Assembly: GCF_003054045.1 (NCBI RefSeq) | Contig: NZ_QBKH01000003.1 | Location: forward strand, 186,001-250,000 | Length of the DNA stretch: 64,000 bases | Origin: Sphingobacterium faecium | GTDB taxonomy: Bacteria; Bacteroidota; Bacteroidia; Sphingobacteriales; Sphingobacteriaceae | Reading direction: 5' to 3' | Shown: piece after piece, positions 36,369 through 46,012 of the stretch | Numbering within the stretch: the stretch's first letter is position 1 | How the letters are laid out: each line of letters starts with the position of its first letter | Program-made: the position numbers and the translations under genes | The notes under the pieces: generated by a model | Seen by the model: only the letters and a program-made list of their open reading frames with translations | What the model was told of the DNA's origin: nothing | Databases searched by the model: none

Positions 36369-37814
36369 TTAATCAGCTGTCCATCCTCCACCTAAAGATC
36401 GGTAGAGATCAACCACTGCAGCAAGTTCGGCTTTCTTAACTTGAGCAAGTTCCAATTCACTTTGAAGCATATTGCTTTGAGCTGTGATAACTTCTAAGTA
36501 AGTCGCCATACCCGTTTCAAAAAGCAGATCGGCATGCTGGATAGCTTTCTTCAATCGATTGGTTCTTTCCTGTGTGATATGCTGCTTTTCTTTTAATTTT
36601 TGTATTGATACTAAAGCGTCAGATACTTCACCAACTGCTGTAATCACTGCTTGTTTGAATCGAATGACATTTTTTTCTTGATCAATTTGTGCTATTTCAT
36701 ATTGTGTTTTTAGTTCACGACGTTGAAATATAGGCTGTGTGATACTACCTGCGATAGCGCCAAATAGAGATGCTGGTATATTGAACCAATTGCTGCTCTT
36801 GAACGCATTAATTCCTGCTTCGGCACTGATCACCAAGGAAGGATACATCCTTGCTTTTGCATATTGCTGATAGGCTTTAGCGCTTGTGACGGCAAGCTCT
36901 GCTTGCTTAACATCGGGTCTACGGCTCAATAGATCGGCAGGTACTCCAGCTGACCAATGGTGTGGAAGTTCAATATTTGCCAGTTTTTTCTTGATTGTAA
37001 TCTCCTGTGGTAATCGACCACTCAGGATTTGAATGGCATTCTCCTGTAAATGGATCTGCTGTTCGAAATCTGGGATGAGACTCGCTGCTGCCAGACGTTG
37101 TGCATCTACCTGCTCTACAGCTAGCATACTGATATCACCAACTTCGTACTGTTGTTGGACAATGCGCAAGGTGCTGTCACTAAGACGTAGATTTTGTTGC
37201 GCAATCTCATGTAGCTGATAAAGCATAAGCAATTGGTAATATCCCTGTGCTACTTGAGAAATCAATTGTGTCTGCACTGCTTTTTTTGCTTCTTCGGTTT
37301 GTAAATAAGAAGCTAATGCTACTGTATTCTGATTCTTTATCTTTCCCCATAAATCGGCTTCCCATGATAATCCTAGTGATGCCGTATAATCTTCAACGTG
37401 GTTTTGACCTAGAAACTGTCCTAGACTTAATCCGTTCATACTATTGTTGGATGGATTGGTACTGTTTGCTTTTATCTGCAATTGCAAATTTGGCAAATAG
37501 TTAGCTTTAGCCTGTTTTAACATCATTCTCGATGACTCGATGTTTTTGATGGCGAGCTGCATGTCTACATTTTGATGGATGGCACTATCAATCAGATCTT
37601 GTAAAATACGGTCCTGAAAGAAATCTCGCCATGGAATGGAACCGATGCTCGTTTCTTTTGCTCCTTCTTGCTGGTCACGAAATTGTGTAGGAAGGGCAGG
37701 GGCAAGATCCTTGTCGCTGATGATTTTTTCTGTTTTACAAGACCATACAACAAAGGGCAAGATGAAAGCCATCAGTATGTTTACTTTTATATTCATGTAT
37801 TTCAATTTTGTCAT
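36369..37814 (-). CDS. NodT/OprM-type outer-membrane efflux lipoprotein
   Basis: A 481-residue TolC-like channel of the RND type. Signal peptide with lipobox FVVWSC (Cys26 from the chosen start). Family motifs include IPWRDFFQDRILQDLI, GLSWEADLWGKIKNQ, VEQVDAQRLAAASLIPD, PADLLSRRPDVKQAE and LFETGMATYLEVITAQSNML. The chosen ATG (37814) starts 7 bases after the RND pump stop; 37796 (MNIKV) is an alternative. It is the last gene of tetR-adaptor-pump-channel. Confidence 0.94.
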   Translation of the reverse strand: MTKLKYMNIKVNILMAFILPFVVWSCKTEKIISDKDLAPALPTQFRDQQEGAKETSIGSIPWRDFFQDRILQDLIDSAIHQNVDMQLAIKNIESSRMMLKQAKANYLPNLQLQIKANSTNPSNNSMNGLSLGQFLGQNHVEDYTASLGLSWEADLWGKIKNQNTVALASYLQTEEAKKAVQTQLISQVAQGYYQLLMLYQLHEIAQQNLRLSDSTLRIVQQQYEVGDISMLAVEQVDAQRLAAASLIPDFEQQIHLQENAIQILSGRLPQEITIKKKLANIELPHHWSAGVPADLLSRRPDVKQAELAVTSAKAYQQYAKARMYPSLVISAEAGINAFKSSNWFNIPASLFGAIAGSITQPIFQRRELKTQYEIAQIDQEKNVIRFKQAVITAVGEVSDALVSIQKLKEKQHITQERTNRLKKAIQHADLLFETGMATYLEVITAQSNMLQSELELAQVKKAELAAVVDLYRSLGGGWTAD

Positions 37815-37821
37815 TATTTCA

Positions 37822-40800
37822 CTAAACATTAGTATGTGCTGGCACTCTAACACCTTCTGGTCGGTCCAATTCTTGTTGTCCAATAGGCTTTTTACTTACT
37901 TTCTCTTGTAAGTATTGGAAGAAAATAAAGAGCACTGGAATGATAAAAAGACCTAACACGACCCCACTGAGCATACCGCCTGCGGCTGCAATACTGATGG
38001 AGTGATTTCCTTGAGCAGATGGTCCTACTGCTGTCATCATCGGGATCATTCCGACGATGAAGGCGAGTGACGTCATAATGATGGGCCTCAAACGTAATTT
38101 TGCAGCTTTTAGAGCAGCACTCGCAATCGAAAGACCTCTTTTACGTCCCTGAATGGCAAACTCGACGATAAGAATGGCATTTTTGGCTAATAAGCCGATA
38201 AGCATAACCAAGGCAACCTGAACATAGATATTATTGGATATGTCTGTTAGACTAATTGCTGCAAATACGCCGAAGATTCCTGTCGGAATAGATAGGATAA
38301 CCGCTAAAGGAATGATATAACTTTCATATTGCGCAGCTAACAGGAAGTAAACAAATATTAAACATAAGATGAAAATTAGAGTAGACTGCCCACCTGAAAC
38401 AATCTCCTCTTTGGTCATACCTGAGAATTCGTAAGTATATCCGGTCGGAAGATGTTGTTTTGCCACCTCTTCTACCGCACGAATAGCATCTCCTGAACTG
38501 TATCCAGGTTTTGGAATCGCATTGATACCAATGGAGTTGAATAGGTTATAGCGTGATGCTGTCTCTGGACCATATACACGTGTCATGGTAACCAACGTAT
38601 TGATAGGAACCATATCTCCCTGACGATTTTTAACGAAAATACCGTCCATAGAAGAGGGTTCGGTACGGTCTTTTACATCTGCCTGTACCATAACGCGGTA
38701 ATACTTGCCGAATCGGTTAAAGTCTGAAGCTTGTGAGCTACCAAAGTAAGCTTGCATAGTCTGCAGAATACTTTTCGTACTGACACCGAGCTGTTCAGCC
38801 TTGATGTCATCAACCTGCAGTTCGTACTGCGGATAGTCGGCTTTGAATGTGGTAAAGGCCATCATAATTTCAGGACGTTGCATCAGTTCTCCAATAAACT
38901 GTTGTCCTACGGTACTGAATTTGCTCAGTTGACCACCAGTTCTATCTTGTAAAACCATATCGAGTCCATCAACATTACTAAATCCAGGTACAGTAGGGAA
39001 AGTGAAGACGAAAAAGTTAGCGCCTTTGATTTTAGATAATTTCTGGTTAACATCCGCCATAATGGCATTGATATCTTTTATAGCTCCCCGTTCTTTATGT
39101 GATTTGAGGAGGATAAAAGCGACCCCAGCAGATGGACTCGTTGACTGTGTTAAAATATTAAAACCAGCTAAAACGTTCAATGTTTTTGTGAAATCAGCAT
39201 TTTGCAACTGTTGTTCTGCTTCGGCTAATGCGCTTGATGTGCGGTCTAAAGATGCTCCTGCCGGCATAGAAAGTGATACGGCGATAAAACCTTGATCTTC
39301 CGAGGGGATAAAACCAGTTGGAGTTTTGCGAATCATAACAACAGTCAGAAGTAAAATAACGCCCAAAGCACTAAATGCAATCCACTTATAACGAATTAAG
39401 AAGCGAAGGCTCCCGATGTAATTTTTAGTCAATCGATCAAAACCGACATTGAAGCCAGCAAAAAAGCGTTCTTTAAAATTGAGTTGCTTTTTACCAGACT
39501 GGTTATGATGTGTAGGCTTTAAAAAGAGTGCACAGAGTGCAGGGCTCAAAGTCAAAGCATTGATCGCTGAAATAACAATGGCAATGGCCAAAGTGAAAGC
39601 AAACTGCCGATAAAATACACCTGTTGACCCCTCCATAAATCCAATGGGAAGGAATACTGCCGACATCACCAAAGTAATGGAAATAATGGCTCCTGTGATT
39701 TCGCTCATGGCTGATGTGGTGGCCAGCTTAGGAGACAGATGTTCATTCTCCATCTTGGCATGTACGGCCTCGACGACGACAATCGCATCATCGACCACAA
39801 TACCGATAGCAAGGACTAGGGCAAATAGTGTCAGCAAGTTAATGGAGAAACCGAACAGCTGCATGAAGAAGAATGTTCCGACAATCGCTACAGGAACTGC
39901 AATGGCAGGAATCAATGTTGATCTAAAATCTTGTAAGAATAGAAATACGACTAAAAATACCAATATAAAAGCTTCAATTAAGGTATGCTTTACTTGATCG
40001 ATGGATTGGTCCAGAGCATCTTTCGTATTATAAAGTACTAAGTATTTTACACCTTTTGGAAAGCTCAGTGATGCTTTTTCCATAAACTCCTGGATCGCAA
40101 TCTGAATTTCATTGGCGTTGGAACCTGCCAATTGCATTACACCAATATTAAGTCCTGGCTTACCATTGATGCGAGTGTGGCTGGCATAGGTATAAGAACC
40201 CAATTCAACACGGGCAACATCCTTCAGCCTTAAAACCGAACCATCTGTATTGGAACGGATAATGATATTTTCGTAATCGCTTGGCTGATTTAGTTTTCCT
40301 TTGTATTTGATCACAAATTCAAAAGCCTCTTTACTACTTTCTCCGAATTTTCCGGGAGCAGCTTCAACGTTTTTATCCTGAATGGCCGCCATTACTTCCT
40401 CTGGTGTCAGTTTGTAAGTCGCCATCTGATTAGGTTTGAGCCATACACGCATCGAATAATCTTTACTTCCACCAAAAGGCAGAGCTTGACCTACTCCGGG
40501 GATACGTTTAAGTTCAGGAATAATATTGATCTGCGCATAGTTGGTAATAAAAGTTTGATCGTATTTACTTTCGTCTTCGGTATACAGATCTAAAACCATG
40601 ATCAGACTGTTTTGCTGTTTTGCGGTCGTGATCCCTGCCTGTACGACTTCGCTAGGAAGTTGGCTGGTCGCTTGGGAAACACGATTTTGAACATTGACTG
40701 CCGCTTGATCAGGATCAGTTCCTAATTTGAAATAAACAGTAATCATCAGGGATCCGTCATTACTAGCTGTGGAGCTCATGTAACTCATATTTTCTACACC

Positions 40801-41010
40801 ATTGATGGACTCTTCTAAAGAAGGGGCTACGGCACGAAGTACCGTCTCGGCATTTGCTCCGGGATAAAGCGCCGTGACCTGTACTGCGGGTGGGGCAATA
40901 TCTGGGAATTGTTGTAAGGGAAGTTTTAGGATCCCGATGATCCCCAATATGACGAGCAGAATGGAGATAACTGTAGCAAGTACGGGTCTTTCTATAAATT
41001 TTTTAAACAT
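37822..41010 (-). CDS. RND multidrug efflux pump (AcrB/HAE1 family)
   Basis: A 1062-residue inner-membrane pump of full length. It starts MFKKFIERPVLATVISILLVILG and carries the TM4 proton-relay GIVVDDAIVVVEAVHA, the duplicated porter domains (GVGQALPFGGSKDYSMRVWL in the first half), and the end LRPIIMTSLAFIVGMIPMM. All twelve expected helices and two large periplasmic loops are present. It exports hydrophobic or amphipathic compounds with its adaptor (20 bases upstream) and the NodT-like channel. Confidence 0.96.
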   Translation of the reverse strand: MFKKFIERPVLATVISILLVILGIIGILKLPLQQFPDIAPPAVQVTALYPGANAETVLRAVAPSLEESINGVENMSYMSSTASNDGSLMITVYFKLGTDPDQAAVNVQNRVSQATSQLPSEVVQAGITTAKQQNSLIMVLDLYTEDESKYDQTFITNYAQINIIPELKRIPGVGQALPFGGSKDYSMRVWLKPNQMATYKLTPEEVMAAIQDKNVEAAPGKFGESSKEAFEFVIKYKGKLNQPSDYENIIIRSNTDGSVLRLKDVARVELGSYTYASHTRINGKPGLNIGVMQLAGSNANEIQIAIQEFMEKASLSFPKGVKYLVLYNTKDALDQSIDQVKHTLIEAFILVFLVVFLFLQDFRSTLIPAIAVPVAIVGTFFFMQLFGFSINLLTLFALVLAIGIVVDDAIVVVEAVHAKMENEHLSPKLATTSAMSEITGAIISITLVMSAVFLPIGFMEGSTGVFYRQFAFTLAIAIVISAINALTLSPALCALFLKPTHHNQSGKKQLNFKERFFAGFNVGFDRLTKNYIGSLRFLIRYKWIAFSALGVILLLTVVMIRKTPTGFIPSEDQGFIAVSLSMPAGASLDRTSSALAEAEQQLQNADFTKTLNVLAGFNILTQSTSPSAGVAFILLKSHKERGAIKDINAIMADVNQKLSKIKGANFFVFTFPTVPGFSNVDGLDMVLQDRTGGQLSKFSTVGQQFIGELMQRPEIMMAFTTFKADYPQYELQVDDIKAEQLGVSTKSILQTMQAYFGSSQASDFNRFGKYYRVMVQADVKDRTEPSSMDGIFVKNRQGDMVPINTLVTMTRVYGPETASRYNLFNSIGINAIPKPGYSSGDAIRAVEEVAKQHLPTGYTYEFSGMTKEEIVSGGQSTLIFILCLIFVYFLLAAQYESYIIPLAVILSIPTGIFGVFAAISLTDISNNIYVQVALVMLIGLLAKNAILIVEFAIQGRKRGLSIASAALKAAKLRLRPIIMTSLAFIVGMIPMMTAVGPSAQGNHSISIAAAGGMLSGVVLGLFIIPVLFIFFQYLQEKVSKKPIGQQELDRPEGVRVPAHTNV

Positions 41011-41030
41011 TTTGGTTGTCGTATTATGTT

Positions 41031-42227
41031 TTAGTTGATGCTGTCTTTCGATAATGCTTGTGGGGTGATCACTTGACCATCTTGAAGCAAATCAATGCCT
41101 TTATAGACGATACGGTCTCCTTCTTTAAGGCCGTTACTCACGAGGTAATTTGATCCGCTTTTGCCGATGACTGTGATAGGCTGTTGCACTACTTTGTTTT
41201 CTTTGTTAACCGTATAAACGAAAATTTTATCCTGCATCTCGAGTGTTGCCATTTGTGGTACCAAGAGGGTATTGTCATATTTCTTCTGTAATCGTACACG
41301 ACCTGTATTTCCATTTCTTAAAACTCCTTCGGGGTTTTTGAAAGTAGCTCGTAAAGTAATGGCTCCTGTATTTTTGTCAAATTGACCGTCCACCATATCG
41401 ATCTTTCCAACCTGATCATAAATACTTTGATCGGATAGCACCAAGTTGATAGGAGGGAGGTTGTTCAATTTTTGCTGTAGGTCGTTACCCGCTGTATTAT
41501 TTTTAAATGCGATGAAATCGTTTTCACCAAGAGAGAAGTAAACGTGCAGATCTTGTACATTGGATAGTGCTGTTAAAGGTTGGGAATCAGCTGGACTAAC
41601 TAAACTTCCCTGTTTTTTTTGTAATCTTCCGATGTATCCATCTGTCGTAGCACGGATCAAGGTATATCCAACATTGATTTTAGCTGATTCAATTGCTGAA
41701 ATGGCCAATTGTACATTTGCTTGAGCGGCATTACGGGCACTAATTGCTGTTTTGAGCTGAAAATCTGTTAATACCTTGTTGTCGACCAAGCGTGTCTTTT
41801 TTTCTACTTCTAATGTAGCATTTTCTAATGCTGCTCGGGCAGAGAGTAAATTGGCTTTCGCCTGATTAAGTTGCTCTTGATATGGGCGATCATTGATTTT
41901 GAAGAGTGCTTGACCTTTCTTAACTTTTGCCCCTTCATCTACAAAGATGCGGTCTAAAATACCCTCTACCTGTGGTCTGATTTCAATATTGGCAGATGCC
42001 TCAATACTAGCAGGATATTCTTGATAGACCGTTTCCTGACCGCTTGCAATGGTCATCACTGGTAAGCTAGCAGGTGGTGGAGGTATAGTTTTGCTCGTTC
42101 CTGTAGTGCAGCTGTATAAGAAAATTGCCGATAGAAGATAAAGATACTTTACTGCATTAGATTGTTTAACACTGTTAAGTAGAGGCGCATAAATTTTCTT
42201 AAAATCTAGTAATAGATGTGTTTTCAT
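41031..42227 (-). CDS. RND efflux periplasmic adaptor lipoprotein (AcrA/MexA type)
   Basis: A 398-residue membrane-fusion protein. Lipobox IFLYSC at Cys40, lipoyl halves (EVRPQVEGILDRIFVDEGAKV-like, and YTLIRATTDGYIGRLQKKQGS), an alpha-hairpin between them (NQAKANLLSARAALENA), and beta-barrel and proximal domains with VRLQKKYDNTLLVPQMA. The N-terminus is longer than usual before the hydrophobic stretch; no later start codon exists before the lipobox, so 42227 is kept. A candidate TetR operator falls inside its first 21 codons. Transcribed with the pump and channel. Confidence 0.94.
   Translation of the reverse strand: MKTHLLLDFKKIYAPLLNSVKQSNAVKYLYLLSAIFLYSCTTGTSKTIPPPPASLPVMTIASGQETVYQEYPASIEASANIEIRPQVEGILDRIFVDEGAKVKKGQALFKINDRPYQEQLNQAKANLLSARAALENATLEVEKKTRLVDNKVLTDFQLKTAISARNAAQANVQLAISAIESAKINVGYTLIRATTDGYIGRLQKKQGSLVSPADSQPLTALSNVQDLHVYFSLGENDFIAFKNNTAGNDLQQKLNNLPPINLVLSDQSIYDQVGKIDMVDGQFDKNTGAITLRATFKNPEGVLRNGNTGRVRLQKKYDNTLLVPQMATLEMQDKIFVYTVNKENKVVQQPITVIGKSGSNYLVSNGLKEGDRIVYKGIDLLQDGQVITPQALSKDSIN
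42166..42178. promoter_or_regulatory. Candidate TetR operator copy 1 (perfect palindrome)
   Basis: TTAACACTGTTAA is a perfect 6-1-6 palindrome. It lies within the first codons of the adaptor gene and shares its pattern with copies upstream of the adaptor and tetR genes. Confidence 0.5.
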
Positions 42228-42256
42228 ATTGTATTAAAAATTGATATATGGTATAT

Positions 42257-42287
42257 TTAACGCTGTTAGATTTTTTAACGTTGTATT
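42257..42287. promoter_or_regulatory. Candidate TetR operator copies 2 and partial 3
   Basis: TTAACGCTGTTAG at 42257-42269 and the half-conserved TTAACGTTGTATT at 42275-42287 lie 30-60 bases upstream of the adaptor start, between tetR and the pump genes, where a repressor of an internal promoter would bind. Confidence 0.5.
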
Positions 42288-42305
42288 ATTTTGGGTAAAA
42301 AAAAA

Positions 42306-42905
42306 CTAATCAGTGAGTGAACGCGTGATTCCGTAAATCGCATCTTTTAAAACTTGTTGATTGGTAATATCTCCATTACCTTGATTAACCAGATTGATCG
42401 ATATCAATCCATGTATAATCGACCAGTATGTAAAGTACTTTCTACAGATCAATTCTTCTGATGGATTTTTTTCTTTCATAATCTCGCGGATGACATCGCT
42501 GATCATCTTACCGTGTGATTCGGCACATTTATATGTTTTTTCAAATCCACAGCATGCAGTTCCAACTCCAAACATTAATTGATAAAGTTCGCGTTCTTGA
42601 AAGGCAAAATCCCAATAGCTAAACCACATCGCTTCCAATTGTTTTTCGAGATCAGTTTCTGTAGATTTTGCTTCTCTTACTTTTTGAGCAAGGAGTCTGT
42701 AACCTTGGTTAGCAAGTTCTGTTAAGATGGCATCTTTGTTTGCAAAATATTCATAAATCATGGGAGCCGTATATTCGATGATATCGGCGATCTTACGCAT
42801 GCTCAATGCTTGCCATCCTTCTTCTTTTACAATCTGAAGAGAGGCGTCAAGAATATTGCTGCGGTTTTCGTCTTTAAGACGTTGTATGCGATCTTTACTA
42901 GCCAT
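42306..42905 (-). CDS. TetR/AcrR family repressor of the RND operon
   Basis: A 199-residue regulator. The N-terminal helix-turn-helix has RSNILDASLQIVKEEGW, LSMRKIADIIEYTAPMIYEYFANKDAIL, all typical of TetR. The C-terminal ligand-binding domain (about 80-199) contains ELYQLMFGVGTACCGFEK and several cysteines. It is the first gene of the efflux block, 78 bases before the adaptor, on the same strand. A palindrome matching sites before the adaptor lies 22 bases upstream of its start, fitting autoregulation. Confidence 0.93.
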   Translation of the reverse strand: MASKDRIQRLKDENRSNILDASLQIVKEEGWQALSMRKIADIIEYTAPMIYEYFANKDAILTELANQGYRLLAQKVREAKSTETDLEKQLEAMWFSYWDFAFQERELYQLMFGVGTACCGFEKTYKCAESHGKMISDVIREIMKEKNPSEELICRKYFTYWSIIHGLISINLVNQGNGDITNQQVLKDAIYGITRSLTD

Positions 42906-42926
42906 GCTTTATTAGCATAAATGATT

Positions 42927-42939
42927 TAACAGTGTTAGG
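42927..42939. promoter_or_regulatory. Candidate TetR operator copy 4 upstream of tetR
   Basis: TTAACAGTGTTAG at 42927-42939 follows the pattern TTAACRNTGTTAR seen in the copies before the adaptor gene, 22 bases upstream of the tetR start. Confidence 0.55.
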
Positions 42940-43333
42940 ACAAAATTGTGATTTTTACTTTTTATTTGTGACATCTCAAAGTCATTAAATAAAATTGTGT
43001 ACTAAGATGCCTTCAGGTTTATATTAAGCTGTATTTTCTCATTCTTAAATTTATACTGTAACCTACTATAAGTGTTATTCCTCTCCAATAAAAGTACAAA
43101 ATAATGGTTAACTAAACCAAACTGCTATCTGAACACTATAAAAAGTTAGTAATGTATTTCATGCTAAATTACTTATAAAAATTTTGACATTATTAAAATC
43201 AGCCATTACCAATACTTATCTTTTTATTTAAAAAATACAATTTTTGAATACAAACCACTATGCAGAATAAATATAATTATGAAGTTAATGTAATGTTTTT
43301 ACATATAAAATTTCTTTTAAAAACTTTTTTTGT

Positions 43334-43341
43334 TATATTTG
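43334..43341 (+). promoter_or_regulatory. Candidate -7 element for the orphan lipoprotein
   Basis: TATATTTG matches TAnnTTTG 29 bases before the ATG at 43371, which supports that ATG over the earlier in-frame one at 43260. Confidence 0.45.
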
Positions 43342-43370
43342 ATAATATTGGAAATTTTATATTAAATATT

Positions 43371-43973
43371 ATGAAAAAGACACTAGGATCTTTGTTACTC
43401 CTTTTAACTATTTGTTTGTCATCATGCACAAAACAAGAAGTATTGCCCATCCAAGATAATCAATCAAAATTTGTTAATATTGGCGAAATTACTTATAATT
43501 CAACATCAAAAACTTATTATGATAAACTAGGTAAACAAGTAAATTTAGATAGTATAAAACTTACTTTGTTACCAAATCAACATATTGAAGTAACCGCTTT
43601 AACTATTATTTCAGATGAACAAGAAACTCAGGAAAACGATAATTCTGGTGTGAAAAGTGCTAAAAACAAGGCATTTTTAGTTGGATCTGCTCACAGCCAA
43701 GGATATATAGTTAATATTGATAACCATGTCTGGTGGAGAGCTGACGACTATGATGGAGGGGGAGATATTGGAATAGTTACTCGTGAACAAGCTTTCATCT
43801 TTAGACCAGGAGAATTATATATGAGAGATGGGAAATTTAAGTATGCATCGTCTTCTGATAGCGATGGCGCAAGGCTTTCTAGAGAATTTCTTTGGGCTTT
43901 ATATACACACGATCCTTCTGATACTGTTTATTTATCAGATTTTAAGGGACCTGCAATGAAATACCCTTATTGA
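43371..43973 (+). CDS. Orphan lipoprotein of unknown function
   Basis: A 200-residue lipoprotein. MKKTLGSLLLLLTICLSSC gives a clean lipobox with Cys19. The mature part holds FVNIGEITYNSTSKTYYDK and an aromatic, acidic end (WWRADDYDGGGDIG, LRDGKFK-like MRDGKFKYASSSDSDG). No known domain is recognised. Codons are markedly A/T-rich (AAA, AAT, TTA) compared with neighbours, and it sits beside a gene remnant, suggesting recent acquisition. Confidence 0.75.
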   Translation: MKKTLGSLLLLLTICLSSCTKQEVLPIQDNQSKFVNIGEITYNSTSKTYYDKLGKQVNLDSIKLTLLPNQHIEVTALTIISDEQETQENDNSGVKSAKNKAFLVGSAHSQGYIVNIDNHVWWRADDYDGGGDIGIVTREQAFIFRPGELYMRDGKFKYASSSDSDGARLSREFLWALYTHDPSDTVYLSDFKGPAMKYPY

Positions 43974-44035
43974 TAAATTAGTTTTACTATGATAATATTA
44001 ATTAAATTTTATTATTTTTAACTTTAAAAACGTGA

Positions 44036-44314
44036 AACTTGAATAGATTATTTTATGTCATGAATACCGATTCTTGGATGCACAATGGTCTATTTGATAA
44101 TATTACGGGTTTATTAAATATGTATAACAGTGGCATGCAGATGAATACGGCTACACCAGAACAGAAGGAGAAAGATCTGCTCTATCCACTTACAGATCCT
44201 TTGATGAAGAAGTTGAATTTAACTCAGGATGAGATTGGAGATATTCAATCTTTTTTACAGGCTATAACAGCATCTAAATACAGGATGAATCGTCCGGATA
44301 GTCTGCCGCGATAA
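44036..44314 (+). pseudogene. 3' remnant of a di-haem cytochrome c peroxidase/MauG-type gene
   Basis: About 91 residues in frame, beginning without a proper start (TTG after an in-frame stop at 44033). The sequence SWMHNGLFDNITGLLNMYNSG, then DPLMKKLNLTQDEIGDIQSFLQAIT and the ending YRMNRPDSLPR match the C-terminal end of Bacteroidota cytochrome c peroxidases (normally PYMHDGRF...TLEEVLDHYN...LTxxEKxDLVAFL). The two CxxCH haem-binding motifs and ~250 residues of the N-terminal part are missing, and the preceding DNA does not encode them. Confidence 0.72.
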
Positions 44315-44352
44315 AGTTTTGACAGAAGCTATTCATTCAATTGCCATTTACA

Positions 44353-44383
44353 AAAAAACCATTCTCATTGAGAATGGTTTTTT
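44353..44383 (+). terminator. Rho-independent terminator
   Basis: Fourteen-bp stem (44353-44366 with 44370-44383, core CCATTCTC/GAGAATGG) with a 3-base loop followed by a T-run on the plus strand; after the peroxidase remnant and facing the convergent susD gene, so it may serve both. Confidence 0.85.
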
Positions 44384-44456
44384 TTGTGTTAAAATATTTG
44401 TAGCGTTTTGGACTGCTTATTTTTTTATAGATAGTGATCGGTATAATCAGAATCTA

Positions 44457-46007
44457 CTATTTGTTCCACCATAATTTATTTGTGATCAAATCATCGCCTT
44501 GCTGTGCTAGTGCAGCTTGATAGTTGGCTTTGTTGGTACTTTGCTCTTTTATTGGATATACCAAACGGCTAGGGATAGCATCTCCGACCTCAGGATTGAA
44601 GGTGTAGGTTACTTGTTTACCTTCAACAAGACCACTCCATACCACATCTCCTTTTTTGATCAAGTATAGTGGATATCCTGTACGTCTCACTTCTGACCAA
44701 GACTCGATACTTTGGTTAAAGAGTGCCAAGTATTTTTGCGATAGCACACGTTCTTTGTTGGCTGCAGGAAGCTGATCTAGATAAGCTGTAATGTCTGTTG
44801 CTGATACCCCCCATTTCTCTAAAGATGCACGTGTGCCATTTAGATATTGAGTTTGATCCCAATTGTTATTTTCGGATAGTAAGAAAGCTACTTCAGCATA
44901 TTCCAATAATACCTCGGCATAGTCAGCCGCATTGATAATATCTCCAGGTAAAGAGACTTTGTCTATCGGGAATAAGTTACCAGCAGCTAATGGTAGTCCA
45001 TAAGGTTGCCCAAAATAACTACCGTTTTCGGTCGTTGGTTTTGCATATTTCGCTAGTCTTGGATCTGCTGTACTAAAAGGGCCTCTTTTCCCCTGTAGAG
45101 CTTCTACGATAACATTGGAAATAGCAAAATCTTTTCGATTTGCTGTAACTGTTGCCCGGTATAATGGTGCTTCATTTGGAGAAGTCTTAGAATATTTAAA
45201 TACAGCATTGTCACTATTGGAGGTAAATACACCTTTTTTAACGGCATCTGTGATATGTGATGTTGCTAAAGATGCATCTTTAGTCTTGATGCGATTTGCT
45301 ATACGTAAACGGAGAGAATTGGCAAATTTCGCCCATTTACCGTTTTCGCCTTTGTAAATAACATCAGATGTGCCAAATGTTTTTTCTGCTTGATATTTGA
45401 TTAATGTATCAGCAGCTTGTTGCAGCTCATTCAGGATATCTTTATAAATTTTCTCTTGACTTGCATATTTAGGCGTTAAATTGTCCGGATCCTGTTGTAA
45501 AGCTTCAAAGTCAGGATCCGTATTACCATATGATTGGTAAGGAATATTGCCGAAAACATCTGTTAGAGAGTGAAATGCATATGATTTTAAGATACGTGCA
45601 ATCGCAATTTGATTGGCGTTAGTTCCCGCAGTTCCTGCTGATGCTAATGCTTTTGTGCTTTCAGCTGAATTTAACTTGATGATTTCATTCAAATTATTTA
45701 AAGCTTTGTAGGTAGCGGTCCAATAATTATCTGAATAACTTGTTGGAATTTGATATCTGGATGGATCTGTGTAAATATTTTGACTAAAGTATTGTGTAAA
45801 AAGTTGTGCTCCTCTCAAGCTGATATCTTCACTTCTTAGAGCATTGACTAATTGCTTTTCTGCTGTAATCAATAATGTTGGTGTGGTTACCAAAGCAGGG
45901 CGATTCGGATCTGTATTGATATCGCTCAATGTTGATTTCGAACAAGAGCTTATAGCGAATAGACTTAGACCGATTAGAGTTGTATATAACAAATATGTGT
46001 TTTTCAT
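44457..46007 (-). CDS. SusD-like lipoprotein (SusD-like 2 type)
   Basis: A 516-residue surface lipoprotein with lipobox FAISSC (Cys22), the phrase DINTDPNRPALVTTPTLLITAEKQL typical of the SusD-like_2 (PF12771) branch, TPR-like helices and the ending RLVYPIKEQSTNKANYQAALAQQG. It follows the susC-like gene by 5 bases and is the receptor partner. This branch is frequent in peptide- or mixed-nutrient SusCD systems; its substrate is inferred from the two peptidase genes just upstream. Confidence 0.93.
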   Translation of the reverse strand: MKNTYLLYTTLIGLSLFAISSCSKSTLSDINTDPNRPALVTTPTLLITAEKQLVNALRSEDISLRGAQLFTQYFSQNIYTDPSRYQIPTSYSDNYWTATYKALNNLNEIIKLNSAESTKALASAGTAGTNANQIAIARILKSYAFHSLTDVFGNIPYQSYGNTDPDFEALQQDPDNLTPKYASQEKIYKDILNELQQAADTLIKYQAEKTFGTSDVIYKGENGKWAKFANSLRLRIANRIKTKDASLATSHITDAVKKGVFTSNSDNAVFKYSKTSPNEAPLYRATVTANRKDFAISNVIVEALQGKRGPFSTADPRLAKYAKPTTENGSYFGQPYGLPLAAGNLFPIDKVSLPGDIINAADYAEVLLEYAEVAFLLSENNNWDQTQYLNGTRASLEKWGVSATDITAYLDQLPAANKERVLSQKYLALFNQSIESWSEVRRTGYPLYLIKKGDVVWSGLVEGKQVTYTFNPEVGDAIPSRLVYPIKEQSTNKANYQAALAQQGDDLITNKLWWNK

Positions 46008-46012
46008 TTTTT

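Larger units (their letters stand above)
42906..43370. other. Very AT-rich intergenic region
   Basis: Apart from the operator at 42927 and a -7 box at 43334, no gene or hairpin is seen. An open frame from 43260 joins the next gene but has no gene-like start. Confidence 0.5.

Noticed and set aside
44039..44314. Free-standing small gene
   Set aside because: No proper start codon, and its sequence is only the C-terminal end of cytochrome c peroxidase.
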